Below, one piece after another: positions 33,107-43,852 of a stretch of DNA of 64,000 bases. How positions within the stretch are numbered: the first letter of the stretch is position 1; the number at the start of each line of letters is the position of its first letter. Source of the DNA: Pseudocitrobacter vendiensis (GTDB lineage: Bacteria; Pseudomonadota; Gammaproteobacteria; Enterobacterales; Enterobacteriaceae); the NCBI RefSeq assembly GCF_943590815.1, contig NZ_CALSBS010000009.1:112368-176367 (forward strand). The letters are read 5' to 3'. The position numbers were made by a program, and so were the translations under genes. The notes beneath the pieces were generated by a model. The model was not told the DNA's origin. It searched no databases and saw only the letters and a list, made by a program, of their open reading frames with translations.

Positions 33107-34411
33107 ATGAAATTTCCCGGTAAACGTAAATCAAAACACTATTTTCCCGTTAACGCCCGCGATCCGCTGTTAAAACAAATTCAGCCGGAAAGCGAAAATG
33201 GCGTCTCCTGGGTGGTCGGTATCGACCAAACCCTGGTGGATATCGAAGCCAAAGTCGATGACGCGTTTATCCAGCGCTACGGCCTGAGCGCCGGGCATTC
33301 GCTGGTGATTGAAGATGATGTGGCGGAGGCGCTGTATCAGGAGCTGGTGCAGAATAACCTCATCACCCATCAGTTTGCCGGGGGAACCATCGGCAATACG
33401 ATGCACAACTATTCGGTGCTGGCGGACGACCGCTCGGTACTGCTCGGCGTGATGTGCCGCAATGTAGAAATTGGCGGTTACGCGTACCGCTATCTTTGCA
33501 ATACCTCCAGCCGTACCGATCTTAACTATCTACAGGGTGTCGATGGCCCAATTGGCCGCTGCTTTACGCTGATTAGCGAATCCGGCGAACGCACCTTCGC
33601 AATTAGCCCTGGCCACATGAATCAGTTGCGCCCGGAAAGCATCCCGGAAGCCGTCATTGCCGGGGCCTCTGCGCTGGTGCTGACGTCTTACCTGGTGCGC
33701 TGCAAGCCTGGTGAGCCGATGAAAGACGCCACCATGCAGGCGATTGCCTACGCGAAGAAATATAACGTTCCGGTCGTCCTGACGCTGGGCACTAAGTATG
33801 TGATTGCCGATAACCCGCAGTGGTGGCAGGAATTTCTCAAAGAGCATGTCTCGATTCTGGCAATGAATGAAGAAGAGGGGCTGGCGCTAACCGGGTTGGA
33901 TGACCCGCTGCTGGCGTCGGATAAAGCGCTGGACTGGGTGGATTTGGTGCTCTGTACCGCCGGGCCGGTGGGGCTTTACATGGCGGGCTTTACCGAAAAC
34001 GAGGCAAAACGGAAAACCCAGCATCCGCTGTTGCCGGGAGCCATCGCCGAATTCAATCAGTATGAATTCAGCCGTGCGGTGCGTTTTAAAGATTGCCAGG
34101 ACCCGCTACGAGTGTACTCGCACATCGCGCCATACATGGGCGGCCCGGAAAAGATCATGAATACCAACGGCGCGGGAGACGGCGCACTGGCGGCGCTGCT
34201 GCACGATATCACCGCCAATAACTACCATCGCAATAACGTGCCGAATTCCAGTAAGCACCAGCATCACTGGCTGACCTATTCGTCGCTGGCCCAGGTGTGT
34301 AAATATGCCAACCGGGTGAGTTATCAGGTGCTGAACCAGCATTCACCGCGCCTGACGCGCGGCCTGCCGGAAAGGGAAGATAGCCTCGAAGAGGCGTATT
34401 GGGAACGATAA
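33107..34411 (+). CDS. gsk: Inosine-guanosine kinase
   Basis: The 434-residue PfkB-family kinase starts at 33107 (MKFPGKRKSKHYFPVNARDPLLKQ), the E. coli length. The C-terminal ATP/anion-hole motif with the catalytic base is NTNGAGDGALAALLHD. It phosphorylates inosine and guanosine for purine salvage. No good site precedes the longer frame from 33062. It is followed by a REP pair. Confidence 0.96.
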   Translation: MKFPGKRKSKHYFPVNARDPLLKQIQPESENGVSWVVGIDQTLVDIEAKVDDAFIQRYGLSAGHSLVIEDDVAEALYQELVQNNLITHQFAGGTIGNTMHNYSVLADDRSVLLGVMCRNVEIGGYAYRYLCNTSSRTDLNYLQGVDGPIGRCFTLISESGERTFAISPGHMNQLRPESIPEAVIAGASALVLTSYLVRCKPGEPMKDATMQAIAYAKKYNVPVVLTLGTKYVIADNPQWWQEFLKEHVSILAMNEEEGLALTGLDDPLLASDKALDWVDLVLCTAGPVGLYMAGFTENEAKRKTQHPLLPGAIAEFNQYEFSRAVRFKDCQDPLRVYSHIAPYMGGPEKIMNTNGAGDGALAALLHDITANNYHRNNVPNSSKHQHHWLTYSSLAQVCKYANRVSYQVLNQHSPRLTRGLPEREDSLEEAYWER

Positions 34412-34422
34412 CGTTGTGTGTT

Positions 34423-34501
34423 GCCCGGTGGCGCTTCGCTTACCGGGCCTGGAACGCTTATGTGAGTTTGTAGGCCGGATAAGGCGCAGCCGCCATCCGG
34501 C
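34423..34501. repeat. REP/BIME pair between gsk and ybaL
   Basis: GCCCGGTGGCGCTTCGCTTA...CCGGGC and GGCCGGATAAGGCGCAGCCG...CATCCGGC form two inverted palindromes joined by a GTGAGTTTGTAG linker. The element ends 9 bp before the ybaL stop. Confidence 0.9.
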
Positions 34502-34510
34502 ACTCCGGTT

Positions 34511-36187
34511 TTAGCCTGTCACCGCCTCTTCAAGCGGCGGTTTCTCTAACAAGCCCAGCATGGTTTTCGCAATCTCACGCTCGCCCATCACCACCTGATT
34601 AGCGCCGCGTTCGCTGATATACGCCACTTCATCGTCATAATGCGCGCGGGCGATAATCTCAATCCCCGGGCATTTCTCGCGCGCGGTAGCGACAATCTCA
34701 CCGGCTTCGTAGCCGTTCGGAATGGTCAGCAGCAGCCAGCGCGCGCAGTCCAGATGCGCCAGGTTCATGATTTCCTCGTTTGCGGCGTTGCCCAGCACCG
34801 CGCGAATACCACGTTCGCGCAGTTCATCAACGCGCGTACGTGAGGTTTCAATCACCACCAGCGGAATGCCCTGGGCCATCAGTTTCTCGCCGAGCAGGCT
34901 ACCGACGCGCCCATAGCCGACCAGCAACGCATGATTACAGATATCCACCGGGATCTGCTTCTCGTCTTCAATGGCTTCTTCAAGCGTCTGCTCTTCAAGC
35001 GTCTCGGTTTTCTCGAGATATTTTTCCAGCAGCGTAAAGAGAATCGGGTTGAGCATAATCGACAGGATCGCCCCTGCCAGTACCAGGTTCTGCCCGGCCT
35101 GCGGAAGGAGATCCAGCGCCATGCCGAGCCCTGCCAGGATGAAGGCGAATTCACCAATCTGCGCCAGGCTGGTGGCGATGGTTAACGCGGTGCGCTGTGA
35201 GTGTCCGAACATACGCACCAGGAAGAACGCTGCTAACGACTTACCGAAGACGATAATGGCAAGCGTACCCAGAACTGCCAGCGGTTGTTCAATCAGAATC
35301 ATCGGGTCAAACAGCATACCGACAGAGACGAAGAACAACACAGCGAATGCGTCGCGCAGTGGCAGCGTATCGTGGGCCGCGCGGTGGCTCAATTCAGACT
35401 CGTTCAGCACCATCCCGGCGAAGAATGCGCCGAGTGCGAAGGAGACATCAAACAGCTCAACCGCACCGAAGGCGATACCCAGCGCCAGCGCGAGTACAGA
35501 AAGGGTAAAGAGCTCACGAGAACCGGTAGCGGCGCTGCGGGAGAGGATCCACGGCACCAGGCGACGGCCTACCAGCATCATAATGGCGATAAAGGCGACC
35601 ACTTTGCCGATGGTTATCGACATATCCAGCGCCAGCGAAGCCAGGCCAACGTTGCCTTTCTCCATCATGCCTGCGACGGCAGGCAGCAGAACCAGCGTTA
35701 ACACCATCACCAGGTCTTCAACAATCAACCAGCCGATGGCGATTTGCCCGCGCTGGCTATCAATGAGTTGCCGTTCTTCCAGCGCGCGCAGTAGCACCAC
35801 GGTACTGGCGGTAGAAAGACACAGACCGAACACGATACCGGTCATCAACGACCAGCCGAGCAACGACGAAAGCGCCATCCCCAGTAGTGTTGCTACTGCT
35901 ATCTGTAAAATTGCACCGGGAATGGCGATGGCTTTTACCGCCATCAAATCTTTCAATGAGAAGTGCAGCCCGACGCCGAACATCAGCAGAATCACGCCCA
36001 GTTCCGCCAGTTCAGGTGCCAGTTGCGTATCGGCGACAAAACCCGGCGTGAATGGTCCGGCCAGGACGCCTGCTAATAAATAACCGACTAAAGGAGATAT
36101 GCGTAATCTGTTGGCAATCATGCCAAGGAAAAATGCGAGAACAAGACCACCAACAATGGTGGTGATAAGCGGTGTGGCGTGATGCAT
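34511..36187 (-). CDS. ybaL: YbaL, KefC-like monovalent cation:proton antiporter
   Basis: Start at 36187 (MHHATPLITTIVGG) after GAAAGGAG gives 558 residues, as in E. coli. About twelve membrane helices of the CPA2 antiporter family are followed by a cytoplasmic RCK/TrkA-N nucleotide-binding domain (NHALLVGYGRVGSLLGEKL). KefC family members exchange potassium or sodium for protons under control of the RCK domain; the ion and signal for YbaL are not settled. Confidence 0.93.
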   Translation of the reverse strand: MHHATPLITTIVGGLVLAFFLGMIANRLRISPLVGYLLAGVLAGPFTPGFVADTQLAPELAELGVILLMFGVGLHFSLKDLMAVKAIAIPGAILQIAVATLLGMALSSLLGWSLMTGIVFGLCLSTASTVVLLRALEERQLIDSQRGQIAIGWLIVEDLVMVLTLVLLPAVAGMMEKGNVGLASLALDMSITIGKVVAFIAIMMLVGRRLVPWILSRSAATGSRELFTLSVLALALGIAFGAVELFDVSFALGAFFAGMVLNESELSHRAAHDTLPLRDAFAVLFFVSVGMLFDPMILIEQPLAVLGTLAIIVFGKSLAAFFLVRMFGHSQRTALTIATSLAQIGEFAFILAGLGMALDLLPQAGQNLVLAGAILSIMLNPILFTLLEKYLEKTETLEEQTLEEAIEDEKQIPVDICNHALLVGYGRVGSLLGEKLMAQGIPLVVIETSRTRVDELRERGIRAVLGNAANEEIMNLAHLDCARWLLLTIPNGYEAGEIVATAREKCPGIEIIARAHYDDEVAYISERGANQVVMGEREIAKTMLGLLEKPPLEEAVTG

Positions 36188-36409
36188 TCCGTCTCCTTTC
36201 GTGTTGGTGCGTTGTTCCATTTTTGGCTCAGATGCGTGACATCATCCGGAAAACCAAAAAACCTTGTAATAGTTTATGACAAAATGGGTCATCATGTTTA
36301 TGAATAAATGTTGAATTTTGATAAAAAAAGGAATTAATGATCGCAACAACCCCAAAAGTGGGATTGGCTGATGAATAGCAGGGGAAATGCCGCAGTGGCT
36401 GGGGAACTG

Positions 36410-36436
36410 CGCAGCCAAAGTTTGACTTTGGCTGCG
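36410..36436. terminator. Strong hairpin after fsr
   Basis: CGCAGCCAAAG (36410-36420) and CTTTGGCTGCG (36426-36436) make a perfect 11-bp stem with a TTTGA loop. It starts 7 bp beyond the fsr stop on the minus strand. No T-run follows, so it may end transcription weakly or protect the mRNA. Confidence 0.55.
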
Positions 36437-36442
36437 TGAAAA

Positions 36443-37663
36443 TTACTGTTTTTGTCGGTTATCAGGCAGGAATATGGTCAACATCCCCAGAAGTGGCAGG
36501 AAAGCACAGATTTTATAGACCAGTTCGATGCTGGTGTGGTCAGCAACCAGCCCCAGAACCGCAGCACCTAAGCCGCCCATGCCAAAGGCGAAACCGAAGA
36601 ATAAACCGGAAACCATGCCAATTCGGCCAGGCAGAAGCTCCTGAGCATATACCAGAATCGCCGAAAATGCGGATGCGAGGATAAATCCAATGATCACCGT
36701 TAAAATCCCGGTCCATTCCAGCGAAGCGTAGGGTAAAACAAGGGTAAACGGTGCAACGCCGAGGATAGAGCCCCAAATAACATATTTACGCCCAATCTTA
36801 TCGCCTACAGGCCCGCCAATCACGGTTCCCGCCGCGACCGCAAACAGGAAAGCAAAGAGGTGTATCTGCGCATTTTGGATGGATAAGCCAAACTTATGCA
36901 TCAAATAAAAAGTGTAATAGCTGCTGATGCTCGCCATATAGAAGTATTTTGAAAAAATCAGCATCAGAAGTACGCAAACGGCCAGAATCACCTTGTTACG
37001 CGGTAGCGGATTAATAATCGCGGCTTTAGGTTTACCTTTATTAATGCGGTGCTGTGCGGCATACCAGCGGCTAATTTGCGCCAGCACAATAATTGCCAGC
37101 AGCGCTGCCAGCACGAACCAGGCGACGTTGCCTTTACCGTACGGGGCAATGATCACCGCCGCCAGCAGTGGCCCTAAAGAGCTACCAAAGTTGCCACCGA
37201 CCTGGAAAATTGACTGCGCCAGGCCATGACGCCCACCGGACGCCATACGTGCCACACGTGAAGATTCCGGGTGGAAAACCGACGACCCGGTACCGACCAG
37301 CGCAGCGGCCAGCAAAACGGTATAGAAACTGCCCGCCAGCGCCAGCAGAATCAGACCGCTTAGGGTAAAGCACATGCCGATAGGCAGCGACCACGGCATC
37401 GGGCGCTTATCGGTCACGTAGCCGACCACCGGTTGAAGCAGCGAGGAGGCGAGCTGGAAGGTGAGGGTAATCATCCCGATCTGTACGAAACTGAGTGAGA
37501 AGTCAGCCTGTAGCAGCGGGTAGATAGCCAGAATTAACGACTGAATCATGTCATTAAGCAGGTGAGAGAGGCTGATGGCCCCGAGAATTTTAAACGACGT
37601 GCGTGCCTGTTGCTGGGGCGCAGAGGAGCCGGACAGCCCAGGGCTGGTTTCACTGATTGCCAT
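36443..37663 (-). CDS. fsr: Fosmidomycin resistance MFS transporter
   Basis: The 406-residue protein starts at 37663 (MAISETSPGLSG), the same length as E. coli Fsr. Twelve membrane segments of the major facilitator family are visible, with the motif FGFAFGMGGLGAAVLGLVAD near the end and DKIGRKYVIWGS between helices. Overexpression gives fosmidomycin efflux in E. coli; the natural substrate is unclear. It lies between ybaL and ushA, transcribed away from ushA. Confidence 0.95.
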   Translation of the reverse strand: MAISETSPGLSGSSAPQQQARTSFKILGAISLSHLLNDMIQSLILAIYPLLQADFSLSFVQIGMITLTFQLASSLLQPVVGYVTDKRPMPWSLPIGMCFTLSGLILLALAGSFYTVLLAAALVGTGSSVFHPESSRVARMASGGRHGLAQSIFQVGGNFGSSLGPLLAAVIIAPYGKGNVAWFVLAALLAIIVLAQISRWYAAQHRINKGKPKAAIINPLPRNKVILAVCVLLMLIFSKYFYMASISSYYTFYLMHKFGLSIQNAQIHLFAFLFAVAAGTVIGGPVGDKIGRKYVIWGSILGVAPFTLVLPYASLEWTGILTVIIGFILASAFSAILVYAQELLPGRIGMVSGLFFGFAFGMGGLGAAVLGLVADHTSIELVYKICAFLPLLGMLTIFLPDNRQKQ

Positions 37664-37837
37664 AGATTCCACTTATATTTGATGGTGCGATGTCGGAGAT
37701 AATCGATGTTGTAATAGTTATCAGCCTAAGATACCTGTCTGCGACGTATGAAGGAAGCCTCATTTCTAAAATGAAATTCGACTATTCTTTCAGAGCGTTG
37801 TAATTTCGGCACTTGTCATTCAATCAGGGAGTGGATC

Positions 37838-39490
37838 ATGAAATTTGTTCGACGGGGCATAGCGCTGGCGATGCTGGCCGCGCTGTCTTTGGCAAGCACA
37901 GGCGTTCAGGCCTGGGAAAAAGATAAAACCTATAAAATCACAATATTACATACTAACGATCATCATGGTCACTTCTGGCGCAGCGAATATGGCGAGTACG
38001 GTTTAGCCGCGCAAAAAACGCTGGTGGACGGCATTCGCAAAGAAGTTGCCGCGGAAGGGGGAAGCGTGCTTTTGCTCTCCGGCGGCGATATTAATACTGG
38101 CGTGCCGGAGTCGGATTTACAGGACGCAGAGCCCGATTTTCGTGGCATGAATCTGGTGGGTTATGACGCGATGGCGGTCGGTAACCATGAGTTTGATAAC
38201 CCGATGAGCGTGCTGCGCCAGCAGGAAAAGTGGGCGAAGTTCCCGTTCCTGTCGGCCAACATTTATCAAAAGAGCACTGGCGAACGTCTGTTTAAACCGT
38301 GGGCAATATTTAAGCGCCAGGATCTCAAAATCGCCGTGCTTGGCCTGACGACCGACGATACTGCCCGTATCGGCAACCCGGAAAACTTTACGGATATTGA
38401 GTTCCGTAAGCCTGCCGAAGAAGCGAAGCTGGTGATTCAGGAACTTCAGATGAATGAAAAACCTGATTTTATTATCGCCGCCACGCATATGGGCCACTAC
38501 GACAACGGTAATCACGGTTCTAACGCGCCGGGCGATGTCGAGATGGCGCGCAGCCTGCCTGCCGGGGCGCTGGCGATGATTGTGGGTGGTCACTCACAAG
38601 ATCCGGTTTGCATGGCGTCGGAGAATAAAAAGCAGGTCGACTATGTGCCGGGTACGCCATGTGCGCCGGATAAACAGAACGGCATCTGGATTGTGCAGGC
38701 GCACGAGTGGGGTAAATACGTTGGGCGTGCTGATTTTGAGTTCCGCAATGGCGAGCTCAAGCTGGTGCATTATCAGCTCATCCCGGTGAATCTGAAGAAG
38801 AAAGTGACTTACGATAACGGGCAAAGTGAGCGCGTACTTTACACGCCGCAAATCCCGGAAAGCGCGCAGATGCTCTCGCTGCTGAGCCCGTTCCAGAATA
38901 AAGGCAAAGCGCAGCTCGGCGTCAAAATTGGTACGGTGAATGGTCATCTGGAAGGCGACCGCAGTAGAGTCCGTTTTGTGCAGACCAACCTGGCGCGCGT
39001 GATTCTCGCGGCGCAAATGGCGCGTACCGGTGCTGATTTCGCGGTGATGAGCGGCGGCGGTATTCGTGATTCTATCGAGGCAGGAGATATCACCTATAAA
39101 AGCGTGCTGAAAGTTCAACCGTTCGGCAACGTGGTGGTTTACGCCGACATGACTGGCAAAGAGGTGACGGATTACCTCACCGCCGTAGCGCAGAAAAAGC
39201 CCGATTCTGGCGCCTATCCGCAGTTTGCCAACGTCAGTTTTGTGGCAAAAGACGGCAAGCTGACAGACCTTAAAATCAAAGGCGAACCGATTGACCCTGC
39301 GAAAAACTACCGACTGGCGACGCTCAGTTTCAATGCCAGCGGCGGTGATGGTTATCCGCAGATTGATAAATTACCGGGCTATGTGAACACCGGTTTTATT
39401 GATGCGGAAGTGCTGAAGCAGTTTATCGAGCAGAACTCACCAATCGATGTGAATGCTTACGAACCGAAAGGGGAAGTGAGCTGGGAATAG
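37838..39490 (+). CDS. ushA: Periplasmic UDP-sugar hydrolase / 5'-nucleotidase UshA
   Basis: The 550-residue protein has a cleavable signal peptide (MKFVRRGIALAMLAALSLASTGVQA). It carries the metallophosphatase motifs HTNDHHGHF, SGGDINTG, AVGNHEFDNP and THMGHYDNGNHG, then a C-terminal substrate-binding domain with NFRL-like SFNASGGDGYPQ. It hydrolyses UDP-glucose and nucleotides in the periplasm for salvage. It is preceded by GGGAGTGG and followed by a palindromic repeat. Confidence 0.97.
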   Translation: MKFVRRGIALAMLAALSLASTGVQAWEKDKTYKITILHTNDHHGHFWRSEYGEYGLAAQKTLVDGIRKEVAAEGGSVLLLSGGDINTGVPESDLQDAEPDFRGMNLVGYDAMAVGNHEFDNPMSVLRQQEKWAKFPFLSANIYQKSTGERLFKPWAIFKRQDLKIAVLGLTTDDTARIGNPENFTDIEFRKPAEEAKLVIQELQMNEKPDFIIAATHMGHYDNGNHGSNAPGDVEMARSLPAGALAMIVGGHSQDPVCMASENKKQVDYVPGTPCAPDKQNGIWIVQAHEWGKYVGRADFEFRNGELKLVHYQLIPVNLKKKVTYDNGQSERVLYTPQIPESAQMLSLLSPFQNKGKAQLGVKIGTVNGHLEGDRSRVRFVQTNLARVILAAQMARTGADFAVMSGGGIRDSIEAGDITYKSVLKVQPFGNVVVYADMTGKEVTDYLTAVAQKKPDSGAYPQFANVSFVAKDGKLTDLKIKGEPIDPAKNYRLATLSFNASGGDGYPQIDKLPGYVNTGFIDAEVLKQFIEQNSPIDVNAYEPKGEVSWE

Positions 39491-39493
39491 GGG

Positions 39494-39598
39494 CCCTCAC
39501 CCTAACCCTCTCCCGCAGGGCGAGGGGACGGATTGTGCTCAATGCAAATACGAACTCGGTTTTCTCCCTCTCCCTGCGGGAGAGGGCCGGGGTGAGGG
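39494..39598. repeat. Palindromic intergenic repeat, copy 2
   Basis: It is the same unit as 29969-30074: left CCCTCACCCTAACCCTCTCC and right GGAGAGGGCCGGGGTGAGGG, but the inner part differs (GCAGGGCGAGGGG and TCCCTGCGGGAG). It starts 3 bp after the ushA stop and ends just before the ybaK stop on the opposite strand. Confidence 0.85.
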
Positions 39599-39611
39599 GG
39601 AAGACTAGCAC

Positions 39612-40103
<492 letters not shown>

Positions 40104-40210
40104 TTACTACTGAACAGACATGCCCTAAGCATACGCCTCTGGGCTGGCTAAAAAATAGTATTATCTTGCGCAATAGTAATGGAAGTGATGATGACTTTGA
40201 GCGACAATCA

Positions 40211-40294
40211 AAGGATCCGGAGTGCGAACTTCGGGATAATAATAATGATGAAATTCCTCTTTGACGGGCCAATAGAGATATTGGCCATTTTTTT
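40211..40294 (+). ncRNA. chiX: Small RNA ChiX (MicM/SroB)
   Basis: The 3' two-thirds (ATGAAATTCCTCTTTGACGG, then the terminator stem GGCCAATA-GAGA-TATTGGCC at 40267-40286 and a T-run to 40294) match E. coli ChiX almost exactly, and the position between ybaK and ybaP is conserved. The 5' hairpin (CCGGAGTGCGAACTTCGG) is diverged in sequence but retained in form. ChiX is an Hfq-dependent RNA that represses chitoporin (chiP) and related mRNAs, and is itself trapped by the chb transcript when chitooligosaccharides are present. The 5' end is estimated from the E. coli length. The T-run overlaps the ybaP stop codon. Confidence 0.9.
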
Positions 40295-41087
40295 ATTTCA
40301 ACATCTGCGCCAGGTTGCCTTCGCCATACAGATGCAGCGCGCCAACTGCCACCACATAGCGGCCCGGCGGCAGCGCCAGCAGCGTATCGCGCCACGCCTG
40401 ATTACGCTGCACCATCAACACATCATACAGCGACTGGCTAAAGGTATTCGGCAGCGGTGAATTTCTGTCGATCGGCGGCTGTTCCAGCCACCAGCCAATC
40501 ATGACCTGCAATAATCGCGCATTGGTATGCCAGTGAGTGAGGGTGTCTTCCAGCAGCGCCAGCCCGTCATCCGGCAGTTGCAACAACAGTTCAATCTGAC
40601 TTGATGCGCCTTCCAGCTCCTGAACAGGAAGGGAAGCCTGCCGCGCTGCCTGCAGGAGTTGATAATCAATCCCGTAATCCGGGCGCAGACCCAGCTTTTG
40701 CGCCTGTGTCGCCTGCATTACCATCGCAATTTGCCACAGTGGCTGGGTATCGAAACGCGCAAGCGGTAAGCCTTGTTCATCGGCCAGTTTTTCCAGCGCG
40801 GCAAGCTGCGTCGCCGTCAGGCGTTCGGCAAGGGGAGCACAAAGAGGAAGATTGTCGAAAGGCGCTTCATTACCGGAAATATCGGCCTCAACGATCAGCG
40901 CATCGGCCTGCTGTAGCTTCTTGACCAGCTTCGGCGGCAGCGGCGACATATCGCGCGTACCCATATGAATGCTGCCGACCAGGTGAAGCTCACGACCGCC
41001 GGGCAGGGAGATATCGATGGCGGGCCAGCTATAAGGGGCGCCTCGCAGCGCGTGCCACAAGCGTTTTAGTTGATTTAACAGACCCAT
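40293..41087 (-). CDS. ybaP: TraB/GumN family protein YbaP
   Basis: The 264-residue protein has the TraB/GumN pattern: VGSIHMGTRDMSPLPPKLV near the N-terminus, EADISGNEAPF, and GRYVVAVGALHLYGEGNLAQML at the C-terminus. The two GxxH-type motifs and the glutamate suggest a metal-dependent hydrolase or peptidase fold, but the function is unknown. E. coli YbaP has the same length. The E. coli neighbour ybaQ is not found between here and copA. Confidence 0.9.
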   Translation of the reverse strand: MGLLNQLKRLWHALRGAPYSWPAIDISLPGGRELHLVGSIHMGTRDMSPLPPKLVKKLQQADALIVEADISGNEAPFDNLPLCAPLAERLTATQLAALEKLADEQGLPLARFDTQPLWQIAMVMQATQAQKLGLRPDYGIDYQLLQAARQASLPVQELEGASSQIELLLQLPDDGLALLEDTLTHWHTNARLLQVMIGWWLEQPPIDRNSPLPNTFSQSLYDVLMVQRNQAWRDTLLALPPGRYVVAVGALHLYGEGNLAQMLK

Positions 41088-41177
41088 ACGCGCTCCCTTT
41101 GAGAAAGGTTCATGCTAGCGCGCCCGTCGTAAAGGTGCAAATCTCCCTCCTGAAACGGCATCAGGAGGGAGCAGGGA

Positions 41178-43679
41178 TCATGCCTTCGGTTTAAACCGCA
41201 GCAATCTGTTCGCGTTGCTCACAACCGTGATGGAAGAGAGCGCCATTGCCGCACCAGCAACCACCGGGTTGAGTAACGTACCCGTTATCGGCCAGAGAAT
41301 ACCGGCGGCGATAGGGATACCCAGCGAGTTGTAAATAAACGCACCCAGCAGGTTCTGCTTCATATTGCGCAGCGTGGCGCGGGAAATCGCCAGCGCATCC
41401 GCGACGCCCATCAGGCTGTGACGCATCAGGGTGATGGCCGCCGTTTCAATCGCCACATCACTGCCGCCACCCATGGCGATACCGACTTCAGCCTGCGCCA
41501 GCGCCGGCGCATCATTGATGCCGTCGCCGACCATCGCCACTTTTTGCCCCTGACGTTGCAGATTTTTAATGGCTTCGGCTTTGCCATCCGGCAGTACGCC
41601 TGCGATCACTTCATCAATACCCGCTTCTTTGGCGATGGCATTGGCGGTGGTTGGGTTATCGCCGGTCAACATCACCAGACGATAGCCTTCACGATGCAGG
41701 CGCTCCAGCGCCGCCACGCTGTCAGCACGCAATGGATCACGGATGGCGAACAACGCAGCGGCTTTACCGTCGACTGCCAGTAGCACCGGCGTGGCGCCCC
41801 GTGAAGCCTGCGCATTGATTTCGTTTTCCAGTTCCGCGGTTGAGATATTCTGTTCGTTGAGCAGTGCCTGGTTACCCAGCAGCAGCGTTCTACCCTCTGT
41901 CTCACCGCTCACGCCCAGCCCGCGCAGGGTGCGGAAGGCGTTGACCTGCGGCAACGTAGCATCGCCCGCTTTTTCCAGAATCGCTCGCGCTAATGGGTGG
42001 CTTGAACCTTGCTCCAGCGCGGCGGCAAGACGTAGCGCCTGCGCTTCTTCTACACCTGAGAAGGTCCTCACTGCCACAACCTGTGGCTTACCCTCCGTCA
42101 GCGTGCCGGTTTTATCAAACACCAGCGTGGTCAGTTCGCTTGCACGTTGCAGCGCGTCGGCATCACGCACCAGCACGCCGTACTCCGCGGCACGACCCAC
42201 GCCAGAAATAATCGACATCGGTGTAGCCAGGCCGAGGGCACAGGGGCAGGCGATAATCAGTACGGTGGTGGCGATCACCAGGGTATAGACAATCTGCGGC
42301 GCCGGGCCAAAGAAATACCAGATGGCGGCGCTGAACAGCGCGATGGCGACCACGGCAGGCACGAACACCGCCGAGATTTTATCCGCCAGTTGGCCGATTT
42401 CAGGTTTACTGCTTTGCGCCTGACGCACCATTTTAATAATACGTGAGAGCGTCGTATGGCTACCTACCGCACTGGCACGGAACAAAACAGAACCGTCCTG
42501 TACCACCGTCCCGGCGTGAATAGCATCGCCATTGCTTTTTTCCTGCGGCACCGGTTCACCGGTGAGCATCGCTTCGTCAAACCAGGCTTCGCCCTGGGTG
42601 ATTTCGCCATCGACCGGCACGCGGTCGCCGGTCGTCAGGCGCAGCGTCATACCCGGCAGAACCTCGGCCAGCGGCACGGTTTTTTCGCCGTTTTCGGTCA
42701 CCACGCGGGCAGACGGTGGCGTCAAATCAAGCAGTTTCTCCAGCGCTTTAGATGAACGCTGACGGGCGCGTGCTTCCAGCATATGGCCGAGGTTAATCAG
42801 ACCGATGATCATCGCGCTGGCTTCATAATAGAGATGACGCGCTTCCATCGGGAACCACTGCGGCCACAGGTTGACGCTCATCGAGTAGAGCCACGCAACG
42901 CCAGTACCCAGTGCCACCAGCGTGTCCATCGTCGCGGTGCCGTTTTTCAGGCTTTTCCATGCACTGCTGTAGAAGTGCCCGCCGGCGAAGACCATTACGG
43001 CCAGCGTCACCAGGCCGATGACAAGCCACAGCGAACGGTTGGCGTCGGTCACCATCATGTTGTCGCCAATCATTCCCCAGACCATCACCGGGATACCGAC
43101 CAACAGCGCGACAATCGCCTGCCAGCGGAAGCGCTTCATGGTGGCGAGCGCGGTTTCCTGCTGGCGCTCACGACGTTTCAAGTCGTCTTCAATCGCTTCC
43201 GCGCCGTAGCCTGCTTTCTCTACAGCGTGGACTAAATCAGTAGCGGAGGCGCTGCCCATCACAAGCGCAGTGCGCTCCGCAAGGTTTACCCGTGCCTGTG
43301 CGACGCCCGGTACCGCCTGAAGGGCTTTTTGCACGCGAGAGACGCAGCTGGCGCAGCTCATTCCGTTGATCAGCAACTGCTGGCTGTCATCCAGATCCTG
43401 GGCTGCCGGAAGCTCAGGGGTGACCGCTGTCAGTGCTTCCGACGGGGTTACTGCTTCCGCCAGCGGTTTAGCCTTTGGGTGGCTTAACTCTGCACCATAA
43501 CCCGCTTCAATAATGGTTTCGATCAGCGCTTCCGCGCTGGCGCTACCGGTAACGTGGGCCTCAGTAATGGTGACATCAGCCTGTTCCACATCAGGACGTT
43601 TTTCCAGGCTCTCTTTAACACGTTTAACGCAGTGGCCGCAGGAGAGGCCATCAAGCGTCAGGTCGATAGTAGTGGACAT
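41178..43679 (-). CDS. copA: Copper-exporting P1B-type ATPase CopA
   Basis: The 833-residue pump has two N-terminal metal-binding domains ([11 protein letters not shown], then [11 protein letters not shown]). Eight membrane helices include the CPC ion site in [13 protein letters not shown]. The phosphorylation motif is [11 protein letters not shown] and the hinge motif is [17 protein letters not shown]. It exports Cu(I) from cytoplasm to periplasm. Expression is from a CueR-type promoter directly upstream. A frameshift signal after the first metal-binding domain can give the short chaperone CopA(Z). Confidence 0.98.
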   Translation of the reverse strand: MSTTIDLTLDGLSCGHCVKRVKESLEKRPDVEQADVTITEAHVTGSASAEALIETIIEAGYGAELSHPKAKPLAEAVTPSEALTAVTPELPAAQDLDDSQQLLINGMSCASCVSRVQKALQAVPGVAQARVNLAERTALVMGSASATDLVHAVEKAGYGAEAIEDDLKRRERQQETALATMKRFRWQAIVALLVGIPVMVWGMIGDNMMVTDANRSLWLVIGLVTLAVMVFAGGHFYSSAWKSLKNGTATMDTLVALGTGVAWLYSMSVNLWPQWFPMEARHLYYEASAMIIGLINLGHMLEARARQRSSKALEKLLDLTPPSARVVTENGEKTVPLAEVLPGMTLRLTTGDRVPVDGEITQGEAWFDEAMLTGEPVPQEKSNGDAIHAGTVVQDGSVLFRASAVGSHTTLSRIIKMVRQAQSSKPEIGQLADKISAVFVPAVVAIALFSAAIWYFFGPAPQIVYTLVIATTVLIIACPCALGLATPMSIISGVGRAAEYGVLVRDADALQRASELTTLVFDKTGTLTEGKPQVVAVRTFSGVEEAQALRLAAALEQGSSHPLARAILEKAGDATLPQVNAFRTLRGLGVSGETEGRTLLLGNQALLNEQNISTAELENEINAQASRGATPVLLAVDGKAAALFAIRDPLRADSVAALERLHREGYRLVMLTGDNPTTANAIAKEAGIDEVIAGVLPDGKAEAIKNLQRQGQKVAMVGDGINDAPALAQAEVGIAMGGGSDVAIETAAITLMRHSLMGVADALAISRATLRNMKQNLLGAFIYNSLGIPIAAGILWPITGTLLNPVVAGAAMALSSITVVSNANRLLRFKPKA
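43468..43479 (-). promoter_or_regulatory. copA: Programmed -1 frameshift site for CopA(Z)
   Basis: On the minus strand CCCAAAG (43479-43473) occurs in the C-CCA-AAG phase at codons 67-69. A -1 slip is followed by GGC and TAA, which would give a 70-residue protein made of the first metal-binding domain. The same signal produces the copper chaperone CopA(Z) in E. coli. Confidence 0.8.
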
Positions 43680-43742
43680 AAAAACTCCTTCTCTATGCGC
43701 TGTCCGGAAGTGGACGGCATCATCGTCATTTGACTGTTATTA

Positions 43743-43774
43743 AGGTTAAACCTTCCCGCAAGGGGAAGGTCAAG
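43743..43774 (-). promoter_or_regulatory. CueR-controlled copA promoter
   Basis: The palindrome ACCTTCCCGCAAGGGGAAGG (from 43750) sits between a TTGACC -35 and a TAACCT -10 on the minus strand with a 19-bp spacer. That overlong spacing is typical of MerR-family promoters, including E. coli copA. Confidence 0.9.
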
Positions 43775-43852
43775 CATTCTGTTTGTGATAAAAAAGTTGT
43801 CTCTGCAGGGTATTAATTTAGAATTCTTTTTTTTATATCAGAACGACGAAAC

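Noticed and set aside
41088..41177. ybaQ between ybaP and copA as in E. coli
   Set aside because: The gap is only 90 bp and contains no ORF of the required length.
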